From Citrobacter sp. wls619 (GTDB taxonomy: Bacteria; Pseudomonadota; Gammaproteobacteria; Enterobacterales; Enterobacteriaceae), in contig NZ_SZXJ01000095.1 in the NCBI RefSeq assembly GCF_005281345.1, positions 248,001 through 312,000 of the forward strand: DNA of 64,000 nucleotides, given 5' to 3'. The notes under the pieces are model-generated. The model was not told the origin of the DNA. It saw nothing but the letters and a program-made list of their open reading frames with translations, and searched no databases. Both the position numbers and the translations under genes were made by a program. Of the stretch, positions 18,693-28,449 are shown piece by piece. Position 1 is the first letter of the stretch. Every line of letters starts with the position of its first letter.

Positions 18693-19958
18693 CTAACGAA
18701 ACGTTGGCAGCAGACCAAATACGTCCAGAACAACCGTCAGATAAACAACCGCCCCACAGACAATCACCAGATTGAGCACGGTGTTATTACACGGCGCGGT
18801 ATAGCTGGCGGTCGGAAAACGTTTTCGCGCCGCTTTCACCAGGAACGGCGGCAGGATCACGCTCCAGATGGTAAAGGCCAGACCGGCGTAACCAATCGCG
18901 TGCACAAAACCGTTCGGGAAGAAGAAGCACACGGCGGCTGGCGGGAAGTAGGTCACCAGCGCGGTTTTCAGGCGGCCCATGCCGTCATCCGGGAAGTGAA
19001 ACAGGTCAGCGATGTAATCGAACAGGCCAAGCGTCGCCGCCAGCAGGGAACTGGCTACCGCGAAGTTGCCGAAGAAGGTCAGGATCAGATCCATATACCG
19101 GCTGGTGAACAGTTCGCTGATCGCCTCGACAAACACGTCAATATTGCCGCCTTTGGCGATAATCGGCGGGAATGAGGAACGGCTGATGTTGCCCATCGTG
19201 ACGCCCAGCCAGAAGATATACAGCAGCAGGGCAAACAGCGTACCGATGATAATCGAACGCGTAATATGCGAGACACCGCCCTTGCCATACAGTTTGACCA
19301 GGCTCGGCACGTTACCGTGAAAACCAAACGAGATAATACAGAACGGCAGCGTCATCAGAATGTACGGCAGGTACTGCGAATTCGGCAGCGCTACCGCCAC
19401 GCTGTCCACGAGTTTCGCCACTTCGATATGACCGACCAGCCCGGAGAAGGTGGCAAAGAACGCGATAAATTTACCGATAATCAACACAGTGGTGATGCGC
19501 CCGACCAGCAGTGAGCTGTACCAGGCAATCGCCCCGACCAGCATACTGACGATCACCACCGAGATATTCGCCGGAAAGCGCACGCCGCTGTATTTGAACA
19601 CGGTTTGCGCCATCACCGCCGACGAACCAGAAATATAAGCATAGGTCAGAATATACAGCACAAAGCCGAAAGCGATACCGACCACGATATTCCACTTTCG
19701 GCCTAATAAATCCTGGGTAAAGGTATTAAAACTGGCACCGGCGCCATAATGCAGGTTAACTTCAACCAGCATCAGACCGGTTAATAACATCATGATGGCA
19801 ATAAAAAGAAGAATAACAGAGGCGCCGGGAAACCATACGCCGGCCATCGCAATCGGCAGGGAAAACATCCCGCCACCCACAACGGTTGCGATAACCAACA
19901 TGGTTCCGCTAATCAGTCCGGGGGTACTACTCTGTCGCTCAATGGCATTAATATCCAT
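18693..19958 (-). CDS. tutB: tyrosine permease TutB (Mtr/TnaB/TyrP family)
   Basis: 421 residues with 11 membrane helices and the aromatic amino acid permease N terminus (GTMLVIATVVGGGMFSLPIAMAG) typical of Mtr, TnaB and TyrP. Placement behind tpl matches the tutB gene described with tyrosine phenol-lyase in Citrobacter-type enterics. It imports tyrosine for Tpl. A terminator at 20110-20135 lies between tpl and this gene, so tutB-pdxY may be reached by read-through or have its own promoter in the 190-base gap. Confidence 0.88.
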   Translation of the reverse strand: MDINAIERQSSTPGLISGTMLVIATVVGGGMFSLPIAMAGVWFPGASVILLFIAIMMLLTGLMLVEVNLHYGAGASFNTFTQDLLGRKWNIVVGIAFGFVLYILTYAYISGSSAVMAQTVFKYSGVRFPANISVVIVSMLVGAIAWYSSLLVGRITTVLIIGKFIAFFATFSGLVGHIEVAKLVDSVAVALPNSQYLPYILMTLPFCIISFGFHGNVPSLVKLYGKGGVSHITRSIIIGTLFALLLYIFWLGVTMGNISRSSFPPIIAKGGNIDVFVEAISELFTSRYMDLILTFFGNFAVASSLLAATLGLFDYIADLFHFPDDGMGRLKTALVTYFPPAAVCFFFPNGFVHAIGYAGLAFTIWSVILPPFLVKAARKRFPTASYTAPCNNTVLNLVIVCGAVVYLTVVLDVFGLLPTFR

Positions 19959-20109
19959 GATAAATGTTCCTGTAGACTATTCGTTATAATTACAGCTGTC
20001 ATTTGTACATCATGCGGATAATAAAAATGTCGGAGTCAGGGTTTGCTTCTTTTAGTTATGTCACGGTAACGGGCACCGCAAAGGCTTCCTGTTCATGGAA
20101 AAGAAAGAC

Positions 20110-20135
20110 AAAAAAGCCCCATCTGGTGATGGGGC
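20110..20135 (-). terminator. tpl terminator
   Basis: On the minus strand the 8-bp stem GCCCCATC / GATGGGGC with loop ACCA runs into TTTTTTG, 13 bases after the tpl stop. Confidence 0.85.
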
Positions 20136-20147
20136 CATAAAAATAAT

Positions 20148-21551
<1,404 letters not shown>

Positions 21552-21725
21552 TTAATGTGAAGTAAAGCATACCTGGTTCATCAATAAAGTCTGATGAAAT
21601 ATAACTATTCGCCTCCTGATCCAGGGGGAGAAATAATGTGGAGGCACTATGCAAGATTTGATTGATTATGGAAATAGCCCGGTCAACATTAATCACTGGC
21701 AATAATTTAAAAAGCTGTAAATGTG

Positions 21726-21741
21726 AGTGATGCAAATCACA
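21726..21741. promoter_or_regulatory. CRP site A upstream of tpl
   Basis: AGTGA-TGCAAA-TCACA, matching TGTGA-N6-TCACA at nine of ten positions, centred about 215 bases upstream of the tpl ATG. Confidence 0.65.
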
Positions 21742-21925
21742 CGCCTTTTTTTTACCCGTTAATATTCAACAAGTTTTTTTTTGCGTTTCGATTTGCCATT
21801 CATCGTAGTGTGTCTGCGGAGAGTGGAAATACTGAAAACTTAACTTTCCAGGCTGTGCTCGTAATGTATTGCTGAATGAGTACACCTCATTTTGTGAGAG
21901 TCGGATCACTTCACGGAGTGATATT

Positions 21926-21941
21926 TGTGATTTACATCACT
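21926..21941. promoter_or_regulatory. CRP site B upstream of tpl
   Basis: TGTGA-TTTACA-TCACT, nine of ten consensus positions, six bases from a strong TyrR box. Confidence 0.65.
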
Positions 21942-21946
21942 AAAAG

Positions 21947-21964
21947 TGTAAAGCAAAGTGTACA
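21947..21964. promoter_or_regulatory. strong TyrR box upstream of tpl
   Basis: TGTAAA-GCAAAG-TGTACA against consensus TGTAAA-N6-TTTACA, with the essential G and C in the right places. It lies about 430 bases from the tpl start, far upstream, as expected for TyrR acting by looping with IHF on class I activated promoters. Confidence 0.75.
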
Positions 21965-22227
21965 AAACGGTGTTGTTTCAGAGTTTGCTATTTGCTTCAG
22001 TGAGTTAGATCGCATTTTTGGCCTGATGCAGACAGGCGTTGTTTTCTGGAACGCGGGAATATTTGGGCGTGTAAAAGGTGATGAATTTATATGGTGAATA
22101 ATACGGAATTATTGGGATGAGGGGGTTTTCTATTTATTCCAAAAGCGTGCTAATCGCGCTTATTTCATTGTATTTACATCTGGACTTCACCCGAGGTACT
22201 GGCGTAATTTACAGGGGTTTTATTAGC

Positions 22228-22262
22228 GCGATGCGAAGGTGCTACCAACACCCCCGCATCGC
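22228..22262. ncRNA. hairpin in symE leader, candidate SymR-type antisense RNA end
   Basis: GCGATGCG (22228-22235) pairs with CGCATCGC (22255-22262), and GGTG/CACC pair inside. In E. coli the symE leader is overlapped by antisense RNA SymR; this hairpin could be its 3' end on the minus strand or a translation-blocking structure in the symE mRNA. Assignment is inferred from location only. Confidence 0.4.
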
Positions 22263-22296
22263 TAATCGCAGTAACTATTTATAGGGAATAGCCACC

Positions 22297-22659
22297 ATGA
22301 CTGATACGCATTGTATTGCAGTTTCGTTTGATCCAGAAGTGCACGCCGCAGATAACCGTCGCCTGAAGGTGGGATATGCGAGCCGTTATCCCGATTACAG
22401 CCGTCTGCCGGTGAAGTACGTCCAGTTTCCGTCCATCGTGATGAAGGGGATGTGGCTGAAAGCCGCCGGATTCGACACCGGCACCCGCGTCGATGTGCGC
22501 GTAATGCAAGGCTGCATCGTGCTCACCGCCCAAACGCCCCAGCCCGAAGAGTCAGCGCTGATGAAATCGCTGCGCAAAGTAGAAAAGCTCTCCGCACGCA
22601 AGCAAAAGCAGGTGCTGGAGTTTATCGCGGTGATTGCGGGGAAAGAGTCGAAGAGGTGA
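22297..22659 (+). CDS. symE: SymE, AbrB-fold type I toxin
   Basis: 120 residues of the SymE family: [19 protein letters not shown], then [21 protein letters not shown] and V-x-V-M-x-G-C-I-V-L-T, the MazE/AbrB-like swapped-hairpin core. In E. coli SymE is SOS-induced, kept low by antisense SymR, and condenses nucleoid DNA/affects RNA. The C-terminal tail ([16 protein letters not shown]) is typical of longer enteric copies. RBS AGGGAA precedes the ATG. A strong terminator follows. It usually neighbours restriction genes, as here. Confidence 0.85.
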   Translation: MTDTHCIAVSFDPEVHAADNRRLKVGYASRYPDYSRLPVKYVQFPSIVMKGMWLKAAGFDTGTRVDVRVMQGCIVLTAQTPQPEESALMKSLRKVEKLSARKQKQVLEFIAVIAGKESKR

Positions 22660-22671
22660 GAGTGTCCTTGA

Positions 22672-22702
22672 GGCGCCTGCGGGCGCCTTTGGGCGCCTTT
22701 TT
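22672..22702 (+). terminator. symE terminator with triple GGCGCC
   Basis: Three GGCGCC hexamers in tandem (22672, 22682, 22692) followed by TTTTT; the last two pair with a short loop to form an intrinsic terminator, the first offers an alternative stem. Confidence 0.75.
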
Positions 22703-22806
22703 GAGCTTTTACAGGTAAGCGATAAAGTGACATCGATAGTGTATCGGCCTCACACCTGTTGATCAGGTGATAATTTGCGAGCATCATCGCAATTATTTAC
22801 CTGATA

Positions 22807-23688
22807 ATGAAATCAATGACTTCCAGTAAAACCCTGCAACAGGCAATTGCCGACATCACCATCTGGCGTAAAGGCGAGCAGCGCGCGCCGCACAAGCCCC
22901 TGCTGCTGCTTCATGTGCTGGCGGGTTATCAGCAGGGTCACGGTCGCCTGTTTAACTACGGTACGGAAGTTCGCGACCCGTTGCATAGCCTGCTGGAGCG
23001 ATTTGGGCCACAGCGCGCGCAGTACCGCCCCGATATGCCCTTCTAGCGCTTACAGGGAGATGGGTTCTGGGAGCTACAAAATGCCGAGCATTGTTCAACA
23101 TCCGGCAGCAGCAAACAGCCCCCAGCCGGAGAACTGGTGACGCATAACGTTGCCGGAGGCTTTGATGAACAACATTTTGCCCTGCTGAAAAAGAGTAACA
23201 ACCTCATCAACGCCCTGGCCCAGCACATCCTCGAGGCGCACTTCACCGAAAGCATTCAGGAAGAGATCGCGGATGAACTGGGATTTGATATCCTGCAAAT
23301 CCGCAAACAGCGGGACCCATTGTTCCGCCAGCAGGTTCTGCGTGCCTATAACTATGAATGCGCCATTTGTGGCTTCAATATGCGCCACGACAGCACTTCG
23401 GTTGCGCTTGAAGCCGCCCATATTAAATGGAAACAGCACGGCGGCCCGTGCGAGGTTTCAAACGGCCTTGCGCTGTGCGCAATCCACCATAAAGCCTTTG
23501 ATAAAGGTTCGATTGGGCTGGATGAGAGTATGCGGGTTCAGGTGTCACCCGCAGTAAATGGCAGCAGCATGGTGGGCAGACTGTTCTGGGATTTCGACGG
23601 AAAGGAGATTGCTCTACCGATGTTACGCGAGAATTATCCAAAAGAAGGGTTTGTGGAGTGGCACAGGAAGGAGGTGTTTAGAGGGTGA
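22807..23688 (+). pseudogene. SBD-HNH type IV restriction endonuclease, broken by one in-frame TAG
   Basis: The frame from ATG 22807 meets TAG at 23044 and then stays open to 23688. The N part (ITIWRKGEQRAPHKPLLLLH) is the sulfur-binding domain of phosphorothioate-dependent HNH enzymes (ScoMcrA type). The stop replaces the tryptophan of the conserved PF-W-RLQ-x-DG-x-W-E-L segment (here MPF*RLQGDGFWEL), so TGG to TAG is likely. The C part keeps an HNH site: CAICGF, EAAHIKWKQHGG, LCAIHHKAFDKG. A restart at GTG 23137 would give a 183-residue nuclease without its reader domain. No frameshift is present, so the loss looks recent, or is a sequencing error. Confidence 0.8.
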
Positions 23689-23691
23689 GTG

Positions 23692-23742
23692 CGAAGGCCG
23701 GACTCGAACCGGCACGTATTTCTACGGTTGATTTTGAATCAA
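23692..23742 (-). repeat. attachment-site remnant: 3' end of tRNA-Leu(CAA) (leuX)
   Basis: On the minus strand the anticodon arm (TTGATTCAAAATCAA, anticodon CAA), the variable region and the T arm (GCCGGTTCGAGTCCGGC) of leuX are intact, ending CCTTCG then CAC, where the real tRNA has CCTTCGGCACC. The 5' half is missing, so this is not a working tRNA. Such duplicated 3' ends are left by tyrosine-integrase insertion into tRNA genes. It is the chromosome-side fragment; the intact tRNA should stand at the other end of the element. Confidence 0.85.
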
Positions 23743-23823
23743 AGCGATCGGGTAACTTAACCTACTAACAAATCAGCGTTTTTACAGTGAAGCCCTTTTC
23801 AGACAACGAAAAAGGCACTGGTT

Positions 23824-24708
23824 ATGAAAAACGCAGATGCACACAGTTTACCTACACTAATTGCCGCCATCCTCTCCACCAAAGGTGGCGTGGCGAAAAC
23901 CACCGATACGGCGAACCTCGGCGGCTACCTGGCCGATCAAGGGCTGAAAGTCCTGATGATTGACGCCGATATCCGACAGCCGACGCTCAGCAGCTATTAC
24001 CCTCTTGATAATGAAGCCCCCGGCGGGATCTACGAGCTTATCGCGCAAAACGAGCTGGATCCAGCCATCATCATCTCGCACACTTCCATTCCCGGACTGG
24101 ATATCATCATCTCTAACGATCCGCGCGGCGAATTGATGAGCCTGCTTCAGGCTGCGCCCGACGGCGTAATCCGCCTGCGCCATCTGGTACGCCAGATAAC
24201 GGGCTATGACGTCATTCTGATCGATACCATTGGCGCACGCACCATCGCGCTGGAAATGGTGCTGTTAGCCAGCGATCTCATTATCTCCCCGGTACTGCCG
24301 GAAATGCTCTCTGCACGCGAGTTCCTGCGCGGCACGCTACAAATGTACCGGGATCTCCAGCCCTTCACCCGCTATGGCATCCCGCTACCGCCGCTGAAAG
24401 CGGTGATCAACAAGCTCGACCACACCAACGACGCCCGCGAAATTCATCACAACCTGCTTCAGGTTCTCCAGCACAAACAAAAGGAGCAGGAGCTGTTGGT
24501 GCCCACCGAGATCCTGATGACGCCAGTTTACGCCAGCGTGGCCTATCGCCGTGCGGCATCGCTGGGTATGCCGGTGCATCGGCTGGATGCTGCCAGACCG
24601 AAAGGACGCACAACACCCTGCGCGGCTGAAACCATGCAGATGCTGGCAAAAGAACTATTCCCGCAATTTCTCGCCCTGCCCCATCAACAGATGGAGGGCA
24701 TCGCATGA
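23824..24708 (+). CDS. parA: ParA/Soj ATPase of the element
   Basis: 294 residues, deviant Walker A KGGVAKTTDTANLGGYLADQG near residue 19, ADIRQPTLSSYYPL (A-prime), and IDTIGARTIALEM as Walker B region. It is the Soj-type gene that opens SPI-7/PAPI-1 elements; in PAPI-1, soj is needed to keep the excised circle. It overlaps the next gene by 4 bases (ATGA) and begins the replication/partition operon with dnaB-like and parB genes. Confidence 0.92.
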   Translation: MKNADAHSLPTLIAAILSTKGGVAKTTDTANLGGYLADQGLKVLMIDADIRQPTLSSYYPLDNEAPGGIYELIAQNELDPAIIISHTSIPGLDIIISNDPRGELMSLLQAAPDGVIRLRHLVRQITGYDVILIDTIGARTIALEMVLLASDLIISPVLPEMLSAREFLRGTLQMYRDLQPFTRYGIPLPPLKAVINKLDHTNDAREIHHNLLQVLQHKQKEQELLVPTEILMTPVYASVAYRRAASLGMPVHRLDAARPKGRTTPCAAETMQMLAKELFPQFLALPHQQMEGIA

Positions 24709-25079
24709 AACGGAAAATCTGGCGAGCATTTTGCTCTTATTACGCCCAGTATCCCTTCGAGAAAGACGATGAAGTGATCGTGTTCTTTGAAGCTGCCGAT
24801 CGTGAAGAAGCGCGGGAAACGCTACCGGTATTAATGTCGCTACTCTGGCATATCCCACCGGAAAAGGTGGACTGCTACAACCTGGAAGATGAGAACGAGC
24901 TACGGGATACGTCCGGTTCGCTGACCGCGCCCAGAAACTGGCCGCTGTTTGAAATCGGCTGGTCTAACAATAAGCCGCTCTACTCCAGCGATTTACCACT
25001 ATTACTTCTGCCTCCACATCAACAAACCCGGCTGTGGGAAGCTTTTCTGGCCTGTCAGGAGGGTAATCGAGATGAGTAA
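24705..25079 (+). CDS. conserved hypothetical ICE protein between parA and dnaB
   Basis: 124 residues (MKRKIWRAFCSYYAQYPFEK) with no domain I recognise: acidic, tryptophan-rich, cytoplasmic. The ATG overlaps the parA stop and its 3' end overlaps the helicase start by 8 bases, so it is co-translated with both. Short genes are common at this point in SPI-7-like elements. Function unknown. Confidence 0.75.
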   Translation: MKRKIWRAFCSYYAQYPFEKDDEVIVFFEAADREEARETLPVLMSLLWHIPPEKVDCYNLEDENELRDTSGSLTAPRNWPLFEIGWSNNKPLYSSDLPLLLLPPHQQTRLWEAFLACQEGNRDE

Positions 25080-26427
25080 GCGCAAGCGGCCACAACCGCC
25101 CCACTCTGTCGAGGCGGAACAATCAGTACTCGGCGGGCTGATGCTGGATAACGATCGCTGGGATGACGTTACCACGCAGATTTCCGCGCAGGACTTCTTC
25201 ATCTCTGCGCACCGGACGATTTATTCCCATATGCAGGCCCTGATCGAACAGGGAAACCCCATCGATCTGATCACGCTAAGTGAATCGCTGGAACAGCAGG
25301 AGCAGCTCGAACAGGTGGGCGGTTTCGCCTACTTGGCAGTACTGTCCAAAAACACGCCCAGCGCTGCCAACATCATTCCCTACGCGCAATACATTGCCAG
25401 CTACGGCGAGCTGCGCCAGCTTCTGTTATTAGGCAATGAATTGAGCGATATGGCAGGCCAGCCACGTAGCAATGTGGCCGATGTACTGACCTTTGCCGAA
25501 CAAAAGCTGTTTGCCATTGCGCAGTCGCATCAGGATGGCGGCCTGACCGATATCAGTACCTGCTTTGACAATGTACTGGCAAGCATCGCCCAGCGCTACG
25601 AGGCTGAACGTGGCAGCCTCAGCGGCACACCTTCCGGGCTGGAACAGCTCGATGCCCTGACCTGCGGATTCCAGCCTGCCGACCTGATTATCGCCGCCGC
25701 TCGCCCCTCCGTCGGCAAAACTGCCTTTGCCCTAACGCTGTGCGTGAATGCGCTAATGCTACGCCCCACGCAGCCGGTGCAAATCTACAGCATGGAAATG
25801 TCGGCGGAACAGCTGTTGCTGCGGTTCGTATCTCTGATTGGGCACGTCTCACAAACCCGGCTACGTAGCGGCGATCTCAGTGATGATGACTGGCAACAGA
25901 TTGGCCTCAGCGCCAACACCCTGATGGCTGAATGGAAAGATCGTCTGCTGCTCGATGATTCCGGAATCCTCACCCCATCCCTGCTACGCAGTCGGGCCAG
26001 ACGATCGCTGCGCCAGTACGGGCTTCCCTCGCTGATCGTGGTTGATTACCTACAACTGATGCGCAGCGGCGGAGCGGAGAATCGCAATCAGGAGATCTCG
26101 ACGATCTCCCGATCGCTGAAAGCGCTGGCGAAGGAACTCAACTGCCCGGTACTGGCGCTGTCGCAGCTTAACCGGGCGCTGGAATCGCGCCTTAATAAAC
26201 GCCCCTGCAATGCCGATCTGCGCGATTCCGGCTCTATCGAGCAGGATGCGGATGTCATCTTATTCCTCTACCGCGACGAGCTGTACGATCCCAACACGCT
26301 GGATCGGGGCATCGCTGAAGTCATTGTCAGCAAACAGCGCAACGGACCGATAGGCACTGTACGAACCCGATTTATCAGCGACCAAACCCGCTTCGAATCA
26401 CTCAGCCAGCAAGGAGTCGGGTCATGA
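25072..26427 (+). CDS. DnaB-like replicative helicase of the element
   Basis: 451 residues from ATG 25072 (MSKRKRPQPPHSVEAEQSVL), with CAGGAGGG upstream. N-terminal DnaB domain SVEAEQSVLGGLMLDNDRWD; RecA core with Walker A ARPSVGKTAFAL, Walker B LIVVDYLQLM and motif NADLRDSGSIEQDADVILFL. Slightly shorter than chromosomal DnaB (about 470). It would unwind the circular form of the element. It overlaps parB by 4 bases. Confidence 0.93.
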   Translation: MSKRKRPQPPHSVEAEQSVLGGLMLDNDRWDDVTTQISAQDFFISAHRTIYSHMQALIEQGNPIDLITLSESLEQQEQLEQVGGFAYLAVLSKNTPSAANIIPYAQYIASYGELRQLLLLGNELSDMAGQPRSNVADVLTFAEQKLFAIAQSHQDGGLTDISTCFDNVLASIAQRYEAERGSLSGTPSGLEQLDALTCGFQPADLIIAAARPSVGKTAFALTLCVNALMLRPTQPVQIYSMEMSAEQLLLRFVSLIGHVSQTRLRSGDLSDDDWQQIGLSANTLMAEWKDRLLLDDSGILTPSLLRSRARRSLRQYGLPSLIVVDYLQLMRSGGAENRNQEISTISRSLKALAKELNCPVLALSQLNRALESRLNKRPCNADLRDSGSIEQDADVILFLYRDELYDPNTLDRGIAEVIVSKQRNGPIGTVRTRFISDQTRFESLSQQGVGS

Positions 26428-27908
26428 ACAACAAGCTGACTTCGACGGAACTCCAGTCCCGCCTGCTACAGGGCAATTTTGATCGTGGAAGATCGCCCGA
26501 TGAACGGTTCGCCGATCCGCTGACGGAAACCTCGATGACCGTCACGCTGGAGCAGCTCCGCCCTTATGATCTCAACCCACGGTTGATGCGTAACCCCAAC
26601 TATGACGACATCAAGGCATCGATCCGCCATCGCGGGCTGGACACTCCGCCGCCGATCACCCGCCGTCCCGATCAGGATTGGTTCATCATCGCCAACGGCG
26701 GCAATACCCGCCTGTCGATCCTCAATGAATTGTGGCGTGAAACGCATGATGAACGGTTCTGGCGCATTCAGTGTCTGTACAAGCCGTGGGCCGGTACATC
26801 CGATCAACCCATGCTGGGCGAACTGCGATGCCTGATCGGCCATCTGGCGGAAAACGATCTGCACGGCAAACTCAGCTTCATCGAGCGAGCGCTGGGGATC
26901 AACAAGGCGCGGGAACTGTACCAACAGGTGGAAGATTGCCAGCTTTCACAACGGGAGCTGGCGGAGCATCTGAAGAACGACGGCTATCCTATCAACCAGT
27001 CGCACATCAGCCGCATGGAACAGGCGCTGGAATACCTGCTGCCCAGCATCCCCGAAGTGCTGTACGCGGGAATGGGCCGCTCGCAGGTGGAAAAGCTGCT
27101 GTCATTGCGGGCGGCATCATTACATCTCTGGCTACGCCATGAGGCTGAAGATACCGGTTCCTTTGATAATCTCTTTTCCTCCGCGCTGTCGCTGTTCAAC
27201 GACCAGCCTGAAGACTTCGCCATCGAGCGGGTACAGGATGAGCTGCTGGGGCTGATGAGTCAGGAGCTGAACGTTGACTACAACCTGCTGTTGCTGGACG
27301 TTGATCCTTCCGAGCAAAAACGTCAGGCCGTGCTCGGCCCCACACCTGAACCACCGCCTTATGTTCCACCGGAAGAACCCGAGCCGCGACCGGCAACGCG
27401 CAGGCGTAAACCTGAAGCAGAGGAAGAGGACATTGGCACGCCAGACCCTCTGCCTGAGCCAGAAGAAGCGCCATCGCTATTGTGTGAAGGGACCGAACCC
27501 GTTACGGATATCTGGCGCATCCCACAACTGTGGGATACCACGGAGTCCTTACGCTCGGTCAGCGATCGCCTGGCGTGGGATCTGGCAGAACATTACGCCA
27601 TCGATGATCGGATAATTTCAGATGCCGATGTAAATGGCATTGGCTTCCAGGTGATGCCATTCGCATCAGATCACCCCATGTTCACCCGGCCACAGTCACG
27701 CGCCTGCTGGGCGCTGCTGGCGGCACTCAACGAGATCCCGCTGACGGAAGATCTGGCCGCCGCGCTGACGCCTACGCTCTTTTTTCAACACGGTGCAGAC
27801 GGCTTCTTCTTCAGCGATGAATTCCTTATTAAAGCATTCCGGCTGATCCGTATTGTCCGCCGGATCAAAGAGTTCCAGCAGGAGGCACAACATGCTGCCG
27901 ACGATTAA
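26424..27908 (+). CDS. ParB-type partition protein of the element
   Basis: 494 residues. ParB/Srx nuclease-like N domain LRPYDLNPRLMRNPNYDDIK, then ANGGNTRLSILNELW; helix-turn-helix LSQRELAEHLKNDGYPINQS about residues 174-200; a proline/glutamate-rich linker (about 300-355); and a C-terminal part conserved in SPI-7 ParB proteins. Works with ParA 1.7 kb upstream. Overlap of 4 bases with the helicase gene and 17 with the next gene. Confidence 0.9.
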   Translation: MNNKLTSTELQSRLLQGNFDRGRSPDERFADPLTETSMTVTLEQLRPYDLNPRLMRNPNYDDIKASIRHRGLDTPPPITRRPDQDWFIIANGGNTRLSILNELWRETHDERFWRIQCLYKPWAGTSDQPMLGELRCLIGHLAENDLHGKLSFIERALGINKARELYQQVEDCQLSQRELAEHLKNDGYPINQSHISRMEQALEYLLPSIPEVLYAGMGRSQVEKLLSLRAASLHLWLRHEAEDTGSFDNLFSSALSLFNDQPEDFAIERVQDELLGLMSQELNVDYNLLLLDVDPSEQKRQAVLGPTPEPPPYVPPEEPEPRPATRRRKPEAEEEDIGTPDPLPEPEEAPSLLCEGTEPVTDIWRIPQLWDTTESLRSVSDRLAWDLAEHYAIDDRIISDADVNGIGFQVMPFASDHPMFTRPQSRACWALLAALNEIPLTEDLAAALTPTLFFQHGADGFFFSDEFLIKAFRLIRIVRRIKEFQQEAQHAADD

Positions 27909-28431
27909 TCAGGCCGTTTTGTCACAGGTGATACAGGCGCTGAAGGACGGCAATGTGCGCTATTGCGAAGCGCTGGGCTTTGACCGCGAAGAGTTAAACG
28001 AACTTAACGCCCTGACCTTTGAAGAACTAATGCACATGGGCAACACCTCGGCACAGTTCCTGAAAATCACCATCAACCATGATGTACTGCGCAAGATGCT
28101 GGTTCAGGTGCGTCAGGAACAGAAATTCCAGCAACTGGTCGGCCAGGCGGTGCAGCTTGGCGGCTCAATAGCGTTAATCAGCCACTACTTCGGGATATCG
28201 ACTGCTGAAATCAGCGCCCGCCGTCGGCTAATGGGGATCCACGTTCGTCAGGGGCGCAACCAGGTTCCCGGCGAGGAGGAAGAAGCCGCGCTCTGGAACC
28301 GCTGGCAGGAGATCAAAGTCGATAATATCGACTCCATACCCGCACTGGAAGCCATGATGCTGCTGGCGCATGAACGTTCGCTCTCTCTGACCGTGGTCTG
28401 GAATCTGATCCGACAGTGGGAGAAAAGCTGA
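27892..28431 (+). CDS. DUF2857 family ICE protein
   Basis: 179 residues from ATG 27892 (MLPTINQAVLSQVIQALKDG), preceded by GGAGG inside the end of parB. Predicted largely helical with a possible helix-turn-helix (GGSIALISHYFGISTAEISARRRL). DUF2857 proteins sit at this exact position in SPI-7/PFGI-1 elements, between ParB and the STY4528 replication protein. A DNA-binding role is inferred. Confidence 0.85.
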   Translation: MLPTINQAVLSQVIQALKDGNVRYCEALGFDREELNELNALTFEELMHMGNTSAQFLKITINHDVLRKMLVQVRQEQKFQQLVGQAVQLGGSIALISHYFGISTAEISARRRLMGIHVRQGRNQVPGEEEEAALWNRWQEIKVDNIDSIPALEAMMLLAHERSLSLTVVWNLIRQWEKS

Positions 28432-28449
28432 GTGACTGAGGGGAAGATC

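Noticed and set aside
21876-22097. 73-codon ORF upstream of tpl
   Set aside because: It runs through the CRP and TyrR sites and has no ribosome site.
23044-23046. TAG in the HNH gene read through by an amber-suppressing leuX
   Set aside because: leuX amber suppressor alleles exist (supP), but the fragment here has the normal CAA anticodon and is incomplete; nothing in the window supports suppression.
23692-23760. Complete tRNA-Leu gene
   Set aside because: Only the anticodon arm to T arm is present; the acceptor 5' strand and D arm are missing and the 3' end lacks one G.
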